A DNA stretch of 64,000 bases from Pseudomonas putida. Its GTDB lineage: Bacteria > Pseudomonadota > Gammaproteobacteria > Pseudomonadales > Pseudomonadaceae. Location: contig NZ_MNAH01000008.1 of NCBI RefSeq assembly GCF_001976065.1, positions 25,850-89,849 on the forward strand. The letters run 5' to 3'. The position numbers were made by a program, and so were the translations under genes. Within the stretch, counting starts at the first letter, position 1; each line of letters begins with the position of its first letter. The notes beneath the pieces are model-generated. The model was not told the DNA's origin and did not search any database. It saw only the letters and a program-made list of their open reading frames with translations. Positions 42,182 to 49,834 of the stretch are shown here, one piece after another.

Positions 42182-44143
42182 ATGATATCGGCCGTGCAAG
42201 GACGTTTTGCCAACCTCGGTATGGCAAAAAAACTGGGTGTCGGGTTTGTGCTGGTGCTATTGCTGACGGCCCTGGTGGCGGCCATCGGGGTATGGTCGCT
42301 GCAGACCATCAGCCAGCGCTTCGACGGACTCAAGCAGATGTCTTCGCTCAACAGCGGCTTGCTCAAGGTACGGCTGCTGGAACAGGAGTATGCCTTGCAC
42401 GGCAGCGCGAAAACCGCCGATGCCTTGCACGCAGGGGTTGATGGCCTGGTCGACCTGGCAAACCAGCTCAAGGCGGCGTCGGCGACCAACGTGCCGGTCA
42501 TGAATGACGTCGAGCAGTCCCTGGGGGCTTACCGCAAGGCGTTTGACGAGTTTGTCTCGCTCAGCCAGGCCAAGGACCTGGCGCTGGAAATGGCCAGCTG
42601 GTCGGTGTCCAGCGTGGCCAACAACCTCGACGTCCTGCAAGCCGGGCTCGCCGATGACGGTGCTTATACGCTGAAGGATTCCGAAGGCAAGGACGGAGCA
42701 CAATTCATCGAGCAAGCCAGTCAGGTCAGCCAGGTGTCGCGCTTGATGCTGCAAGCGATGAACGAAGCACGTGTGCGCCTGGACCAGAGCCGCAAGGGCG
42801 ACGACAGCGCACAGGGCAAGATCGAGCAGGCCAGCCAGGCGCTGACCCAGGCCGAACGACTCAAGACCACGGTCAAGGATGAGGGCTACCAGACGGTCCT
42901 CAATGAAGTCACCGGCCATATCGCCAGTTTCAACGACAAACTCGCCGAGTACACCGGCCTGCTGGAACAGGAAAAAACCGTTTACCAGCAATTGCACCAA
43001 CGCGCTGCCCAGGTGGTGGAGCGGGTGGATCAAGCCTACGTCGCCGAAGACCAGTCGATGCAAGCGGAGCTGAAAAAGAACTCGTTGCTGATACTCGGCT
43101 CCTCCGCACTGGCCTTGCTGGTCGGCCTGATTGCGGCGTGGGTCATTACCCGCTTGATCGTGGCGCCGTTGCGCAGTGTGATTCGTGTGGCGCAGCAGAT
43201 CGCTGCGGGAGACCTGAGCGCGAAGGTTGAAGTGAACCGTCGTGACGAGATTGGCCAGTTGATGCAGGCCATGCAGCAGATGGGTGAAGGACTGAGCCAG
43301 ATCGTCAGCGGTTTGCAGGCCGGTATCGAGCAGTTGGCGACTTCCGCGCAATCCTTGTCCGCCGTGACCGAACAGACCAACCTCGAAGTGAGCAGCCAGA
43401 AGGAAGAAACCGAGCAGGTGGCGACGGCCATGAACCAGATGACCGCCACCGTGCACGACGTCGCGCGTAATGCCGAGGAAGCCGCCCAGGCAGCGCAAAC
43501 GGCGGACGGCAAGGTGGAAAGTGGGCAACAGGTGGTGCGCCAGAGCATGGTGCGGATCGAACAACTGGCGGATTCCGCCACGTCGGCCAGTTCAAGCATC
43601 GAAAGCCTGAGTGCGGAAATCCACAACATCGGCACGGTGCTCGGCGTGATCAAGAGCGTGGCGGAGCAGACCAACCTGTTGGCACTCAACGCGGCCATCG
43701 AGGCGGCACGGGCCGGCGAGCAGGGCAGGGGGTTCGCGGTGGTAGCCGATGAAGTGCGGGCCCTGGCCAAGCGGACCCAGCAATCAACCGAGGAGATCGA
43801 GCGACTGGTCAGCGCCTTGCGCTCGGCGGCCCAGGCGTCCGTGCAGCAGATCCAGAGCAGCGGCGAGTTGGTGAAGCTGGCCGTCAGCGATGCACTGCAG
43901 ACTGAGAGTGCGCTGGGGAGCATTGCGGCGGCGGTGTCCTTGATTCAGCAGATGAACCAGCAGATCGCGGCGGCTGCCGAAGAGCAGAGTTCGGTGGCCG
44001 AGGAAATCAATCGCAGTGTTACCAGTATTCGTGCGAGTGCGGACCAGTCTTCGCTGGCGATGCAGGGCAATGCGGCGTCCAGTATCGAGCTGGCGCAGTT
44101 GGGGGTCGAGTTGAAGGGGATGGTGGGGCATTTCAGGCTTTGA
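42182..44143 (+). CDS. Methyl-accepting chemotaxis protein, HBM-type sensor
   Basis: Chemoreceptor of 653 residues: TM1 (about 18-39), a helical periplasmic domain of about 260 residues, TM2 (about 300-323), HAMP, and the conserved signalling hairpin (EQTNLLALNAAIEAARAGEQ). The length and all-helical character of the periplasmic part match the helical bimodular (HBM) sensor found in Pseudomonas McpS-like receptors for organic acids. ATG at 42182 follows GGGGGACTGA. The ligand is not predictable. A REP-like repeat follows. Confidence 0.92.
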   Translation: MISAVQGRFANLGMAKKLGVGFVLVLLLTALVAAIGVWSLQTISQRFDGLKQMSSLNSGLLKVRLLEQEYALHGSAKTADALHAGVDGLVDLANQLKAASATNVPVMNDVEQSLGAYRKAFDEFVSLSQAKDLALEMASWSVSSVANNLDVLQAGLADDGAYTLKDSEGKDGAQFIEQASQVSQVSRLMLQAMNEARVRLDQSRKGDDSAQGKIEQASQALTQAERLKTTVKDEGYQTVLNEVTGHIASFNDKLAEYTGLLEQEKTVYQQLHQRAAQVVERVDQAYVAEDQSMQAELKKNSLLILGSSALALLVGLIAAWVITRLIVAPLRSVIRVAQQIAAGDLSAKVEVNRRDEIGQLMQAMQQMGEGLSQIVSGLQAGIEQLATSAQSLSAVTEQTNLEVSSQKEETEQVATAMNQMTATVHDVARNAEEAAQAAQTADGKVESGQQVVRQSMVRIEQLADSATSASSSIESLSAEIHNIGTVLGVIKSVAEQTNLLALNAAIEAARAGEQGRGFAVVADEVRALAKRTQQSTEEIERLVSALRSAAQASVQQIQSSGELVKLAVSDALQTESALGSIAAAVSLIQQMNQQIAAAAEEQSSVAEEINRSVTSIRASADQSSLAMQGNAASSIELAQLGVELKGMVGHFRL

Positions 44144-44180
44144 GCCGTGCCCGAAACAAATCGGTGTACGCAGGCTCTTC

Positions 44181-44279
44181 TGTAGGCGCTGGCTTGTCGG
44201 GTCACCGCATCGCAGCGAAGACGGCCTCAAGTTCGATGCATAACTGGAGGGCGCCTTCGCCGGCAAGCCGGCTCCTGCA
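44181..44279. repeat. REP-like repeat pair, degenerate
   Basis: TGTAGGCGCTGGCTTGTCGG on the left and CGCCGGCAAGCCGGCTCCTG on the right are imperfect inverted partners of the GGCTTGCCRGCG type. It lies between the chemoreceptor gene and the convergent gene at 44288. Confidence 0.75.
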
Positions 44280-44287
44280 AGCGGTGA

Positions 44288-45058
44288 TCAGTCGTAAATC
44301 ACTTTCTTCTTCCAGTCCGCATCCGCCTCGACGTCCTTGAGGCCTTCGGTCAATTGGTTGACGTCACCTTCCACCGGAGCGATACGGTCCATGACCTGGT
44401 CGTTGGCGCGGGCCAGGAGCTTTTCCAGGTATTGCAGTTGTTCGGCGTAGACCTGGGGGTCCTGCTGCTTGCGCAGGTACTGCACGCCGCGCTCGAATGC
44501 CAGCCGTGCCTGGCCCGGCTGGTTCTGCTGCAGGGAGTGCTGGCCGAGGTTGTTGAAAAACTCGATGTGCAGCAGCACAAGGATGTGGCGCACTTCACGG
44601 ATCCAGCCCTTGGCTTCGTTGGGAGGCAAGAAGCCATCCTGTGCCGCGCGGGTGATTTGGCCGTGCAGGGCTTCTAGAAGAAAACGCACGTCCTTGGCCT
44701 TGGCCTCAGTCTGGATCGGTGCCGGCGGGTTGTTGACCGGTATCGATTCGCCCTGGGCAGCCAGGGCCTCCAGTTCGGCGATCCGGGCCTTGAGGTTGGC
44801 GCTGGTTTTTTCCAGGTTCAACAAGCGTTGGCAAACGTTCAGCTCCAGGCGGGTCAGCAGCAGTTTTAGCGCTGGCGTCATCAACTGGCCGGGAAACGTC
44901 TCGGTGATCTCACCACAACGACGCAGGCGGTCATTGAGTTCAACCTTGGTACGGGCCCTTTCCAGCTTATTGTTTTCCACCACATGGTTGATGTAGCCAA
45001 TGGCAATCAAGAGTGCAATCCCGGCTACGACGAGCAGGGTGATCATGAGTGGTGTCAC
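44288..45058 (-). CDS. Membrane-anchored coiled-coil protein of unknown function
   Basis: A 256-residue protein with one N-terminal membrane helix (MITLLVVAGIALLIAIGYIN), then long helical regions (CQRLLNLEKTSANLKARIAE and LEALAAQGE) and a C-terminal helical repeat-like part (LARANDQVMDRIAPVEGDVN). A TPR-like patch (LGQHSLQQNQPGQARLAFER) is visible. I recognise no catalytic motif. GTG at 45058 is chosen because AGAGGT lies 8 bases upstream; ATG at 45046 has no such site. It neighbours the chemoreceptor in P. aeruginosa too, as I recall. Confidence 0.82.
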   Translation of the reverse strand: MTPLMITLLVVAGIALLIAIGYINHVVENNKLERARTKVELNDRLRRCGEITETFPGQLMTPALKLLLTRLELNVCQRLLNLEKTSANLKARIAELEALAAQGESIPVNNPPAPIQTEAKAKDVRFLLEALHGQITRAAQDGFLPPNEAKGWIREVRHILVLLHIEFFNNLGQHSLQQNQPGQARLAFERGVQYLRKQQDPQVYAEQLQYLEKLLARANDQVMDRIAPVEGDVNQLTEGLKDVEADADWKKKVIYD

Positions 45059-45388
45059 CGGTAAGACCTCTTTATAGGGTTTGCATTCGAGTGAAGTGGC
45101 CAGGCCTGGTTTTTATCGGCCGCCGCCCGCTTATATAAATGCTGGCACTCTGGAGCATATTGCCATCACTCATGGCGTCGACTATAACGTCTTGGTGAGT
45201 GTCAGAATATAGGCGCCAGACCCCAGGCGACGGAAAAGCCGAAAGGGGGCTGAAAAGCAGACCGAAGTCATTGATTTAAATAAATTTATAACAGGGGGTT
45301 GACGACCTCTCAATCCATCCATAGAATGCGCGCCACTTGCAGCGTAAAGCACACAGCGAAACGAAGCAGGCAGTGAATGTTGTAGTGT
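45059..45388. other. Intergenic region before the tRNA cluster
   Basis: No gene seen. The left part is the promoter side of the coiled-coil gene; the right part has an AT-rich tract and the tRNA promoter. Confidence 0.6.
45271..45327 (+). promoter_or_regulatory. Strong promoter of the tRNA cluster with an UP-like AT tract
   Basis: -35 TTGACG (45299-45304), a 17-base spacer and -10 TAGAAT (45322-45327). Upstream lies an AT-rich tract (TTGATTTAAATAAATTTATA, 45271-45290) and downstream a GC-rich discriminator (GCGCGCC), typical of stringently controlled stable-RNA promoters. Confidence 0.75.
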
Positions 45389-45464
45389 GTCCCCTTCGTC
45401 TAGTGGCCTAGGACACCGCCCTTTCACGGCGGTAACAGGGGTTCGAGTCCCCTAGGGGACGCCA
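45389..45464 (+). tRNA. tRNA-Glu (UUC), copy 1
   Basis: A 76-base cloverleaf with CCA encoded: acceptor GTCCCCT / AGGGGAC, anticodon loop CTTTCAC between CCGCC and GGCGG (anticodon TTC), T arm GGGGTTCGAGTCCCC. Confidence 0.96.
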
Positions 45465-45466
45465 AT

Positions 45467-45542
<76 letters not shown>

Positions 45543-45646
45543 TTTTTAAACAGTCTTGCTCTCGGGCAGGGCTGAGTGAAACCAGAACCAAGTCTTCGGA
45601 TGCGGATCTGGACACCGAAACACACACCATGTGTTCCGGGCAGCGT

Positions 45647-45722
45647 GTCCCCTTCGTCTAGTGGCCTAGGACACCGCCCTTTCACGGCGGTAACAGGGGT
45701 TCGAGTCCCCTAGGGGACGCCA
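45647..45722 (+). tRNA. tRNA-Glu (UUC), copy 2
   Basis: Sequence identical to copy 1 over 76 bases, anticodon TTC, CCA encoded. It begins 104 bases after tRNA-Gly copy 1. Confidence 0.96.
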
Positions 45723-45725
45723 TTT

Positions 45726-45801
<76 letters not shown>

Positions 45802-45808
45802 TATTTGA

Positions 45809-45842
45809 CGAAAACGCCGCTCAACGAGTGGCGTTTTTGTTT
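45809..45842 (+). terminator. Hairpin terminator after tRNA-Gly copy 2
   Basis: AAAACGCCGCTC and GAGTGGCGTTTT pair (one wobble) around AAC, followed by a T-rich run. Its relative after copy 3 differs at few positions. Confidence 0.85.
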
Positions 45843-45873
45843 GTAACAGATGTTAGAGTCCCTCAGGGGATGC
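45843..45873 (+). pseudogene. Decayed 3' fragment of a third tRNA-Glu gene
   Basis: GTAACAGATGTTAGAGTC continues as CCTCAGGGGATGC and aligns with the T arm and acceptor 3' end of tRNA-Glu (GTAACAGGGGTTCGAGTC then CCCTAGGGGACGC) with only a few substitutions. The 5' part of the gene is missing; it directly abuts the terminator of tRNA-Gly copy 2. Confidence 0.75.
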
Positions 45874-45878
45874 TTTTT

Positions 45879-45954
<76 letters not shown>

Positions 45955-45959
45955 TATTT

Positions 45960-45996
45960 AACAAAAACGCCGCTCATTGAGCGGCGTTTTTGTTTG
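45960..45996 (+). terminator. Hairpin terminator after tRNA-Gly copy 3
   Basis: AAAAACGCCGCTC and GAGCGGCGTTTTT are perfect complements around ATT, followed by a T-rich stretch. Confidence 0.92.
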
Positions 45997-46016
45997 CGTG
46001 CGATTTATGCTCCTCG

Positions 46017-46050
46017 CAAAAAAAGCCCGCCAGTCAGTCTGCACGGGCCT
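46017..46050 (-). terminator. Probable terminator of the AlaX/oxygenase/LysE operon
   Basis: On the minus strand GCCCG...CGGGC forms a short stem with a long loop, followed by seven T residues, 18 bases past the LysE gene's stop. Confidence 0.65.
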
Positions 46051-46067
46051 TCTATGTGCGCGTCGTA

Positions 46068-46706
46068 TCACATCGACAGGATCAACCGCCCCGCGAACAG
46101 GATCAGGATCACCCCCATGCTGCGTTCGAACCAGTGCCCCAGGCGCAGGAACAGCAACCTCACCCTGCTGCTGGAAAAGAACAAGGCGACGACTACAAAC
46201 CACAGGGCATTCACCAGGCACATCCAGACACCGTATAGCGCCTGAATTTTCAGCGGTGTGGTGGTGCTGATGATCGTGGTGAAGATTGCCAGGAAAAACA
46301 GCGTGGCCTTGGGGTTGGTGGCATTGGTCAGAAAGCCTGTAGTAAAAGCCTTGAGCAGTGTTTGCTCGACGAGTGGCCTGTCCGTCGGTTCTTCGCCTTC
46401 CAGGACGGATTTCGGCCGGCTGCGCACCAGGCTCACGCCCAGGTAAAAAATGTAGGCACCCCCCACGACCTTGGCCGCCGTCAACAGCCAGGGAGTGGTA
46501 TGCATCAGCGCACCGACGCCGAGCAGGGTGTAGAGCACGTGCACGGAAATCCCCGCACCAATGCCCAGTGCCGTGCAGATGCCGACCACTCGGCCGAAGC
46601 GCACGCTTTGGCGGATGGTGACCGCGAAGTCCGGGCCGGGGGCGACCACGGCCAAAAAGTGAATCGTTGCCAGTGCCAAAAACTCGCCCAGGTAATTGGA
46701 AAGCAT
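46068..46706 (-). CDS. LysE/RhtB family amino acid exporter
   Basis: Inner-membrane exporter of 212 residues with about six membrane segments. The family signature VVAPGPDFAVTIRQSVRFGR and GIGAGISVHVLYTLLGVGAL are present, as is TGFLTNATNPKATLFFLAIF. It is the last gene of an operon with the 2OG oxygenase (one base between them) and AlaX-like editing gene, which suggests that it exports an amino acid or modified amino acid. The substrate is not known. Confidence 0.92.
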   Translation of the reverse strand: MLSNYLGEFLALATIHFLAVVAPGPDFAVTIRQSVRFGRVVGICTALGIGAGISVHVLYTLLGVGALMHTTPWLLTAAKVVGGAYIFYLGVSLVRSRPKSVLEGEEPTDRPLVEQTLLKAFTTGFLTNATNPKATLFFLAIFTTIISTTTPLKIQALYGVWMCLVNALWFVVVALFFSSSRVRLLFLRLGHWFERSMGVILILFAGRLILSM

Positions 46707-46707
46707 C

Positions 46708-47478
46708 TCAACTCCAGAAAGTCAGGGGGGAAGCATTGCCGCGGTAGCCGACAAAGAATGAAAGGCTCAAGCGAGGATCGACTGAGCCCGGTGTTACCGA
46801 GTGCATGCGACGTGAGTTGAACATGATGAAATCCCCCGGCCCGGGAAGAATCTCCAGGCTCGGCTTGCCCAGCAGGGACGGATCGATGCCGTAGCTATCG
46901 CCACGCATGTCATCAAACTGCTCGGGGGTGATGTCGTGGTTCCATACCTGCAGCGCGCCGCCCTCGGCGGGCATGTTCAGGTAGAGGTTGCAGGCGAACT
47001 GCGCTGCCAGGCTCCTGGCCTGGAAACTGTCCGGGGCGTCCTTGGCGAAAATGTCGTGATGGGCGAGAAAGCACACGTCGGGTTCGACTACCCGCGACAA
47101 CCCGACATACATCTTGCGGCCGTAGAGGCTTTCCAGGTGCGCGCCGGCTGGCCAGGACTCGTCGAAGATGCAGCGCAGGGTGTCGACCGGGGACGCGTAG
47201 GGTGCACAACGATTGCGCAACTGCGCGATGTTGCGGGTGGCGCGCTCGAAGTAATCCTCGATCAGCAGTGGCCGATTTTCCGTTTCGTAGAACGCCATGC
47301 CGATGCGACCGATGCTCGGCGCGTTGATATAGCCTTCAAATCCCGGCGCGAGGATCTTTTCGCCAATCTCGATTGCCAGCGCCGGAGGCAGCCAGCTCTT
47401 GATCCGGATGGCGAGTACTTCTTCGTTGGCCAGTTTTTTTATGCACGCCTCATCGAGACGCTCGACATCAAGCATCAT
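46708..47478 (-). CDS. 2-oxoglutarate/Fe(II)-dependent oxygenase
   Basis: Non-heme iron dioxygenase of 256 residues with a double-stranded beta-helix core. The iron triad is H140-x-D142 (FLAHHDIF) and H226 (NSRRMHSVTPG); the 2OG-binding R236-x-S238 (RLSLSFF) lies 10 residues after the distal His, the classical spacing. Residues GDFIMFNSRRMHSV form the C-terminal strand. Likely hydroxylates a small molecule or amino acid; substrate unknown. Not clearly a proline, isoleucine or collagen-type hydroxylase. It sits between an editing protein and an exporter. Confidence 0.85.
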   Translation of the reverse strand: MMLDVERLDEACIKKLANEEVLAIRIKSWLPPALAIEIGEKILAPGFEGYINAPSIGRIGMAFYETENRPLLIEDYFERATRNIAQLRNRCAPYASPVDTLRCIFDESWPAGAHLESLYGRKMYVGLSRVVEPDVCFLAHHDIFAKDAPDSFQARSLAAQFACNLYLNMPAEGGALQVWNHDITPEQFDDMRGDSYGIDPSLLGKPSLEILPGPGDFIMFNSRRMHSVTPGSVDPRLSLSFFVGYRGNASPLTFWS

Positions 47479-47532
47479 GGTTCAGGTCCCTCTATCGGAG
47501 AGTCAGCCAAGCTTGCGGATGCAGGCCTGGCT

Positions 47533-47562
47533 GGCGATGGCGATGACGGGAGCGCCATCGCC
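47533..47562. other. Intercistronic hairpin between the AlaX and oxygenase genes
   Basis: GGCGATGGCG (47533-47542) and CGCCATCGCC (47553-47562) are perfect complements around a 10-base loop, with no T run. It lies in the 91-base gap and may stabilise or partly attenuate the downstream message. Confidence 0.5.
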
Positions 47563-47569
47563 CAAAGGC

Positions 47570-48196
47570 TCAGTCCACGTGGTAGTGGACGGACAACGTG
47601 CCTTTCTTGTGCGAAAGGGACGAGATCGTGACCGTGCCCAGATCCTTCAGGCTACGTACATGGGTGCCGCCACAGCCATAGGCGGGCAGTTCACCGAAAC
47701 CGATTTCCCGGGCGCCTTCGCGCAGCGAGGTCAGGCGCGGCAGATCATGGGCGATCCACTGTTCAAGGCCGTATTGAATGGTCTCGGCGTCTACGTCCTG
47801 GGCCGATTCTGCCGGTTTGAATTGCACGCGCCCTTCGCCGGGCCAGTGATGCGCCTTGATCGGCATCCAGCCCATGGCCTGGACGAAATGGCCAATCAGG
47901 TGGCCGGCCGAATGCATGCGCGTATTGAACTGGCGGCGTTGCGCGTCGACCTGGATTCGGGTCATGCCAGGGTTGACCGGCTTATCGACGAAATGGACGA
48001 TCCGCTCAGGATCCTGGAGTACGCGAAGTACCTGGCTGTCGCCGATCCAGCCAGTATCACAAGGTTGTCCGCCGCCTTGAGGGTGAAACAAGGTTGCACG
48101 CAGCACCACGGCGAATTCGTTCTCGTGGGGTGCGCAGTCCAGGACTTCCACATTGGCCTTGAGGTCATCACTATGGAAAAAGAGGCGAAGCGTCAT
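47570..48196 (-). CDS. Free-standing alanyl-tRNA editing-type protein (AlaX-like)
   Basis: A 208-residue trans-editing protein with the AlaRS editing-domain fold: FHPQGGGQP (37-45), the HxxxH zinc motif H95-SAG-H99 and the CxxxH motif C175-GGT-H179. All four ligands of the AlaX class are intact, so it is probably active in deacylating mischarged tRNA. It is the first gene of the minus-strand operon with the 2OG oxygenase and exporter, and is divergent from the LysR regulator. Which amino acid-tRNA pair it edits is unknown. Confidence 0.88.
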   Translation of the reverse strand: MTLRLFFHSDDLKANVEVLDCAPHENEFAVVLRATLFHPQGGGQPCDTGWIGDSQVLRVLQDPERIVHFVDKPVNPGMTRIQVDAQRRQFNTRMHSAGHLIGHFVQAMGWMPIKAHHWPGEGRVQFKPAESAQDVDAETIQYGLEQWIAHDLPRLTSLREGAREIGFGELPAYGCGGTHVRSLKDLGTVTISSLSHKKGTLSVHYHVD

Positions 48197-48242
48197 ATTC
48201 CATGCTCGTATTCAAATTTCTATTTTTTATTATATGAAGCGT

Positions 48243-48260
48243 GGATTAGCGTGATAATCC
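48243..48260. promoter_or_regulatory. Dyad in the LysR/AlaX divergent promoter, candidate LysR box
   Basis: GGATTA-GCGTGA-TAATCC is a perfect 6-base inverted repeat with a 6-base spacer, in a very AT-rich 91-base gap between the two divergent genes. LysR-type regulators usually bind such ATTA-like dyads. Confidence 0.5.
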
Positions 48261-48287
48261 GTTCAAACATCAAAGGACTGTTGCGTT

Positions 48288-49286
48288 GTGAGCATAAATC
48301 TTCCACTGCCGTTGCTGGGTGAAATGGCAATTTTCGTCAAGGTCGTCGAAACCGGCAGCTTCTCCGAAGCCGCTCGCCAGTTGGGCTCTTCACCCTCGGC
48401 TGTGAGTCGCAGCATCTCGCGACTGGAGAAGGCCCTGGCCACCCGTTTGCTGCAGCGGACCACGCGCAAGTTACGTTTGAGCGACGGTGGCGAGGAGGTC
48501 TTCAAGCGCTGCCAGGAGATGCTCAACGCCGCCCGATCCGTCATGGAAATCAGTGGCCAGTTCACTGATGAGCCCGAGGGAGTGGTGCGCATCAGCGTCC
48601 CGAAGGCAGTGGGCCGAATCGTGATTCACCCGCATATACCGGAGTTCTTGCGCCGTTATCCCAAGGTGGATGTGGAGCTGTTGCTCGAGGATCGTCAGGT
48701 GGACCTGATCGACGATCACGTTGACCTGGCGATTCGCATCACCGACCGGCCGCCAGCGGGGTTGGTGGGGCGACAGTTGCTGAGCATCGACCATCTGCTC
48801 TGCGCCACACCCCAATATCTGGCCGAGCACGGCACGCCGACTCACCCCCATGACTTGCTCAACCACAGTTGCATTTACCTGGGCGAAACCCCGAGCGATG
48901 CGCGCTGGAAGTTCAAGAAAGGCAGCAAAACCGTAACGGTCGGTGTGCGTGGGCGATATGCCGCCAATCACACGGGTGTACGTTTTGGCGCGGTGTTGCA
49001 GCACATCGGCATAGGCAGCCTGCCGTATTTCACGGCGCGCCGTGCCTTGGAGAAGGGCTTGATGGTGCAAGTGCTGCCGGACTGGACGTTTCTCGCGTCC
49101 TACCACGGAGGCGCCTGGTTGCTGTACTCGCCAACCCGATACCTGCCGCCCAAGCTACGGGTGTTGATCGATTACCTGGTGGAGTGTCTGGAGAAGGAGC
49201 CGACGTTGGGCAAGCCAGGAAAATCTGGCGGTCTGAGTACGCCAGTATCGGAGTATGAGTTGCCCGAGAGTGAAGGCTTGTTTTGA
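48288..49286 (+). CDS. LysR-type transcriptional regulator
   Basis: Regulator of 332 residues: N-terminal winged helix (FVKVVETGSFSEAARQLGSS, then PSAVSRSISRLEKALATRLL) and a periplasmic-binding-like effector domain (DLIDDHVDLAIRITDRPPAG). GTG at 48288 follows AAAGGA. It is divergent from the AlaX-oxygenase-LysE operon, the usual arrangement for a LysR regulator of its neighbour. The effector is unknown. It ends at a bidirectional terminator. Confidence 0.92.
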   Translation: MSINLPLPLLGEMAIFVKVVETGSFSEAARQLGSSPSAVSRSISRLEKALATRLLQRTTRKLRLSDGGEEVFKRCQEMLNAARSVMEISGQFTDEPEGVVRISVPKAVGRIVIHPHIPEFLRRYPKVDVELLLEDRQVDLIDDHVDLAIRITDRPPAGLVGRQLLSIDHLLCATPQYLAEHGTPTHPHDLLNHSCIYLGETPSDARWKFKKGSKTVTVGVRGRYAANHTGVRFGAVLQHIGIGSLPYFTARRALEKGLMVQVLPDWTFLASYHGGAWLLYSPTRYLPPKLRVLIDYLVECLEKEPTLGKPGKSGGLSTPVSEYELPESEGLF

Positions 49287-49290
49287 GGGT

Positions 49291-49332
49291 ATGAAAAAGG
49301 CCCGCCTGTTCAACCATGCGGGCCTTTTTCAT
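49291..49332. terminator. Bidirectional terminator between the LysR gene and the PA2817-like gene
   Basis: ATGAAAAAGGCCCGC and GCGGGCCTTTTTCAT are perfect 15-base complements around a 12-base loop, with A and T runs on both sides. It lies between convergent genes. Confidence 0.92.
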
Positions 49333-49345
49333 TATGCAATCCGGA

Positions 49346-49753
49346 TCAGTGCTTGCTGTCCTGGTTCGACAATGCCAGCAGCTGTTTTTCCTGGTTCCAG
49401 TCGAAGGGTTCGTCATTCTGTTCGGCTTCGTAGCGACGCTCTTCCAGTGCCTGGTACAGGTCGATTTCTTCATCGGACAGGTAGTGCAGGCAGTCACCGG
49501 CGAAATACCACAGCAGATCCCGTGGAATCAGGTGGGCGATTTGCGGATAACGGGAAATGACTTGCGTCAGGATGTCCTGGCCCAGGTATTGGCTTTCGAT
49601 CGGATCGATCGGCAGTGACGCCAGCAGTTCGTCGAAGCGCTCCAGGAACAAGGCATGGCTTTCTTCGGGAACCTGCTCGGCCTCACCTACGGCGACCAGG
49701 ATGCTGCGCAGGTGGTCGAGCAAAACGAGATGATCGGCAACGATGTTGGACAC
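49346..49753 (-). CDS. PA2817 family protein
   Basis: A 135-residue acidic cytosolic protein of no known function. Segments are LLDHLRSILVAVGEAEQVPE, LLASLPIDPIESQYLGQDIL and YFAGDCLHYLSDEEIDLYQA. GTG at 49753 follows GAGGAC; the frame extends upstream but without a ribosome site. It is next to fadE, and in P. aeruginosa, as I recall, PA2817 also lies by the fadE PA2815, so it may be linked to fatty acid use. Confidence 0.82.
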   Translation of the reverse strand: MSNIVADHLVLLDHLRSILVAVGEAEQVPEESHALFLERFDELLASLPIDPIESQYLGQDILTQVISRYPQIAHLIPRDLLWYFAGDCLHYLSDEEIDLYQALEERRYEAEQNDEPFDWNQEKQLLALSNQDSKH

Positions 49754-49834
49754 GAGATAAGTCCTCAAGAGCAAAACGGGCGCGGGAGTATAAAGCTCCC
49801 GCGCGCATTTTCCCATGATGGAGAGCTGGATGGA

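Noticed and set aside
45843..45873. tRNA-Glu 3' fragment as an attachment-site scar of an integrated element
   Set aside because: No integrase or foreign DNA lies between it and the intact tRNA-Glu; decay of a tandem copy explains it better.
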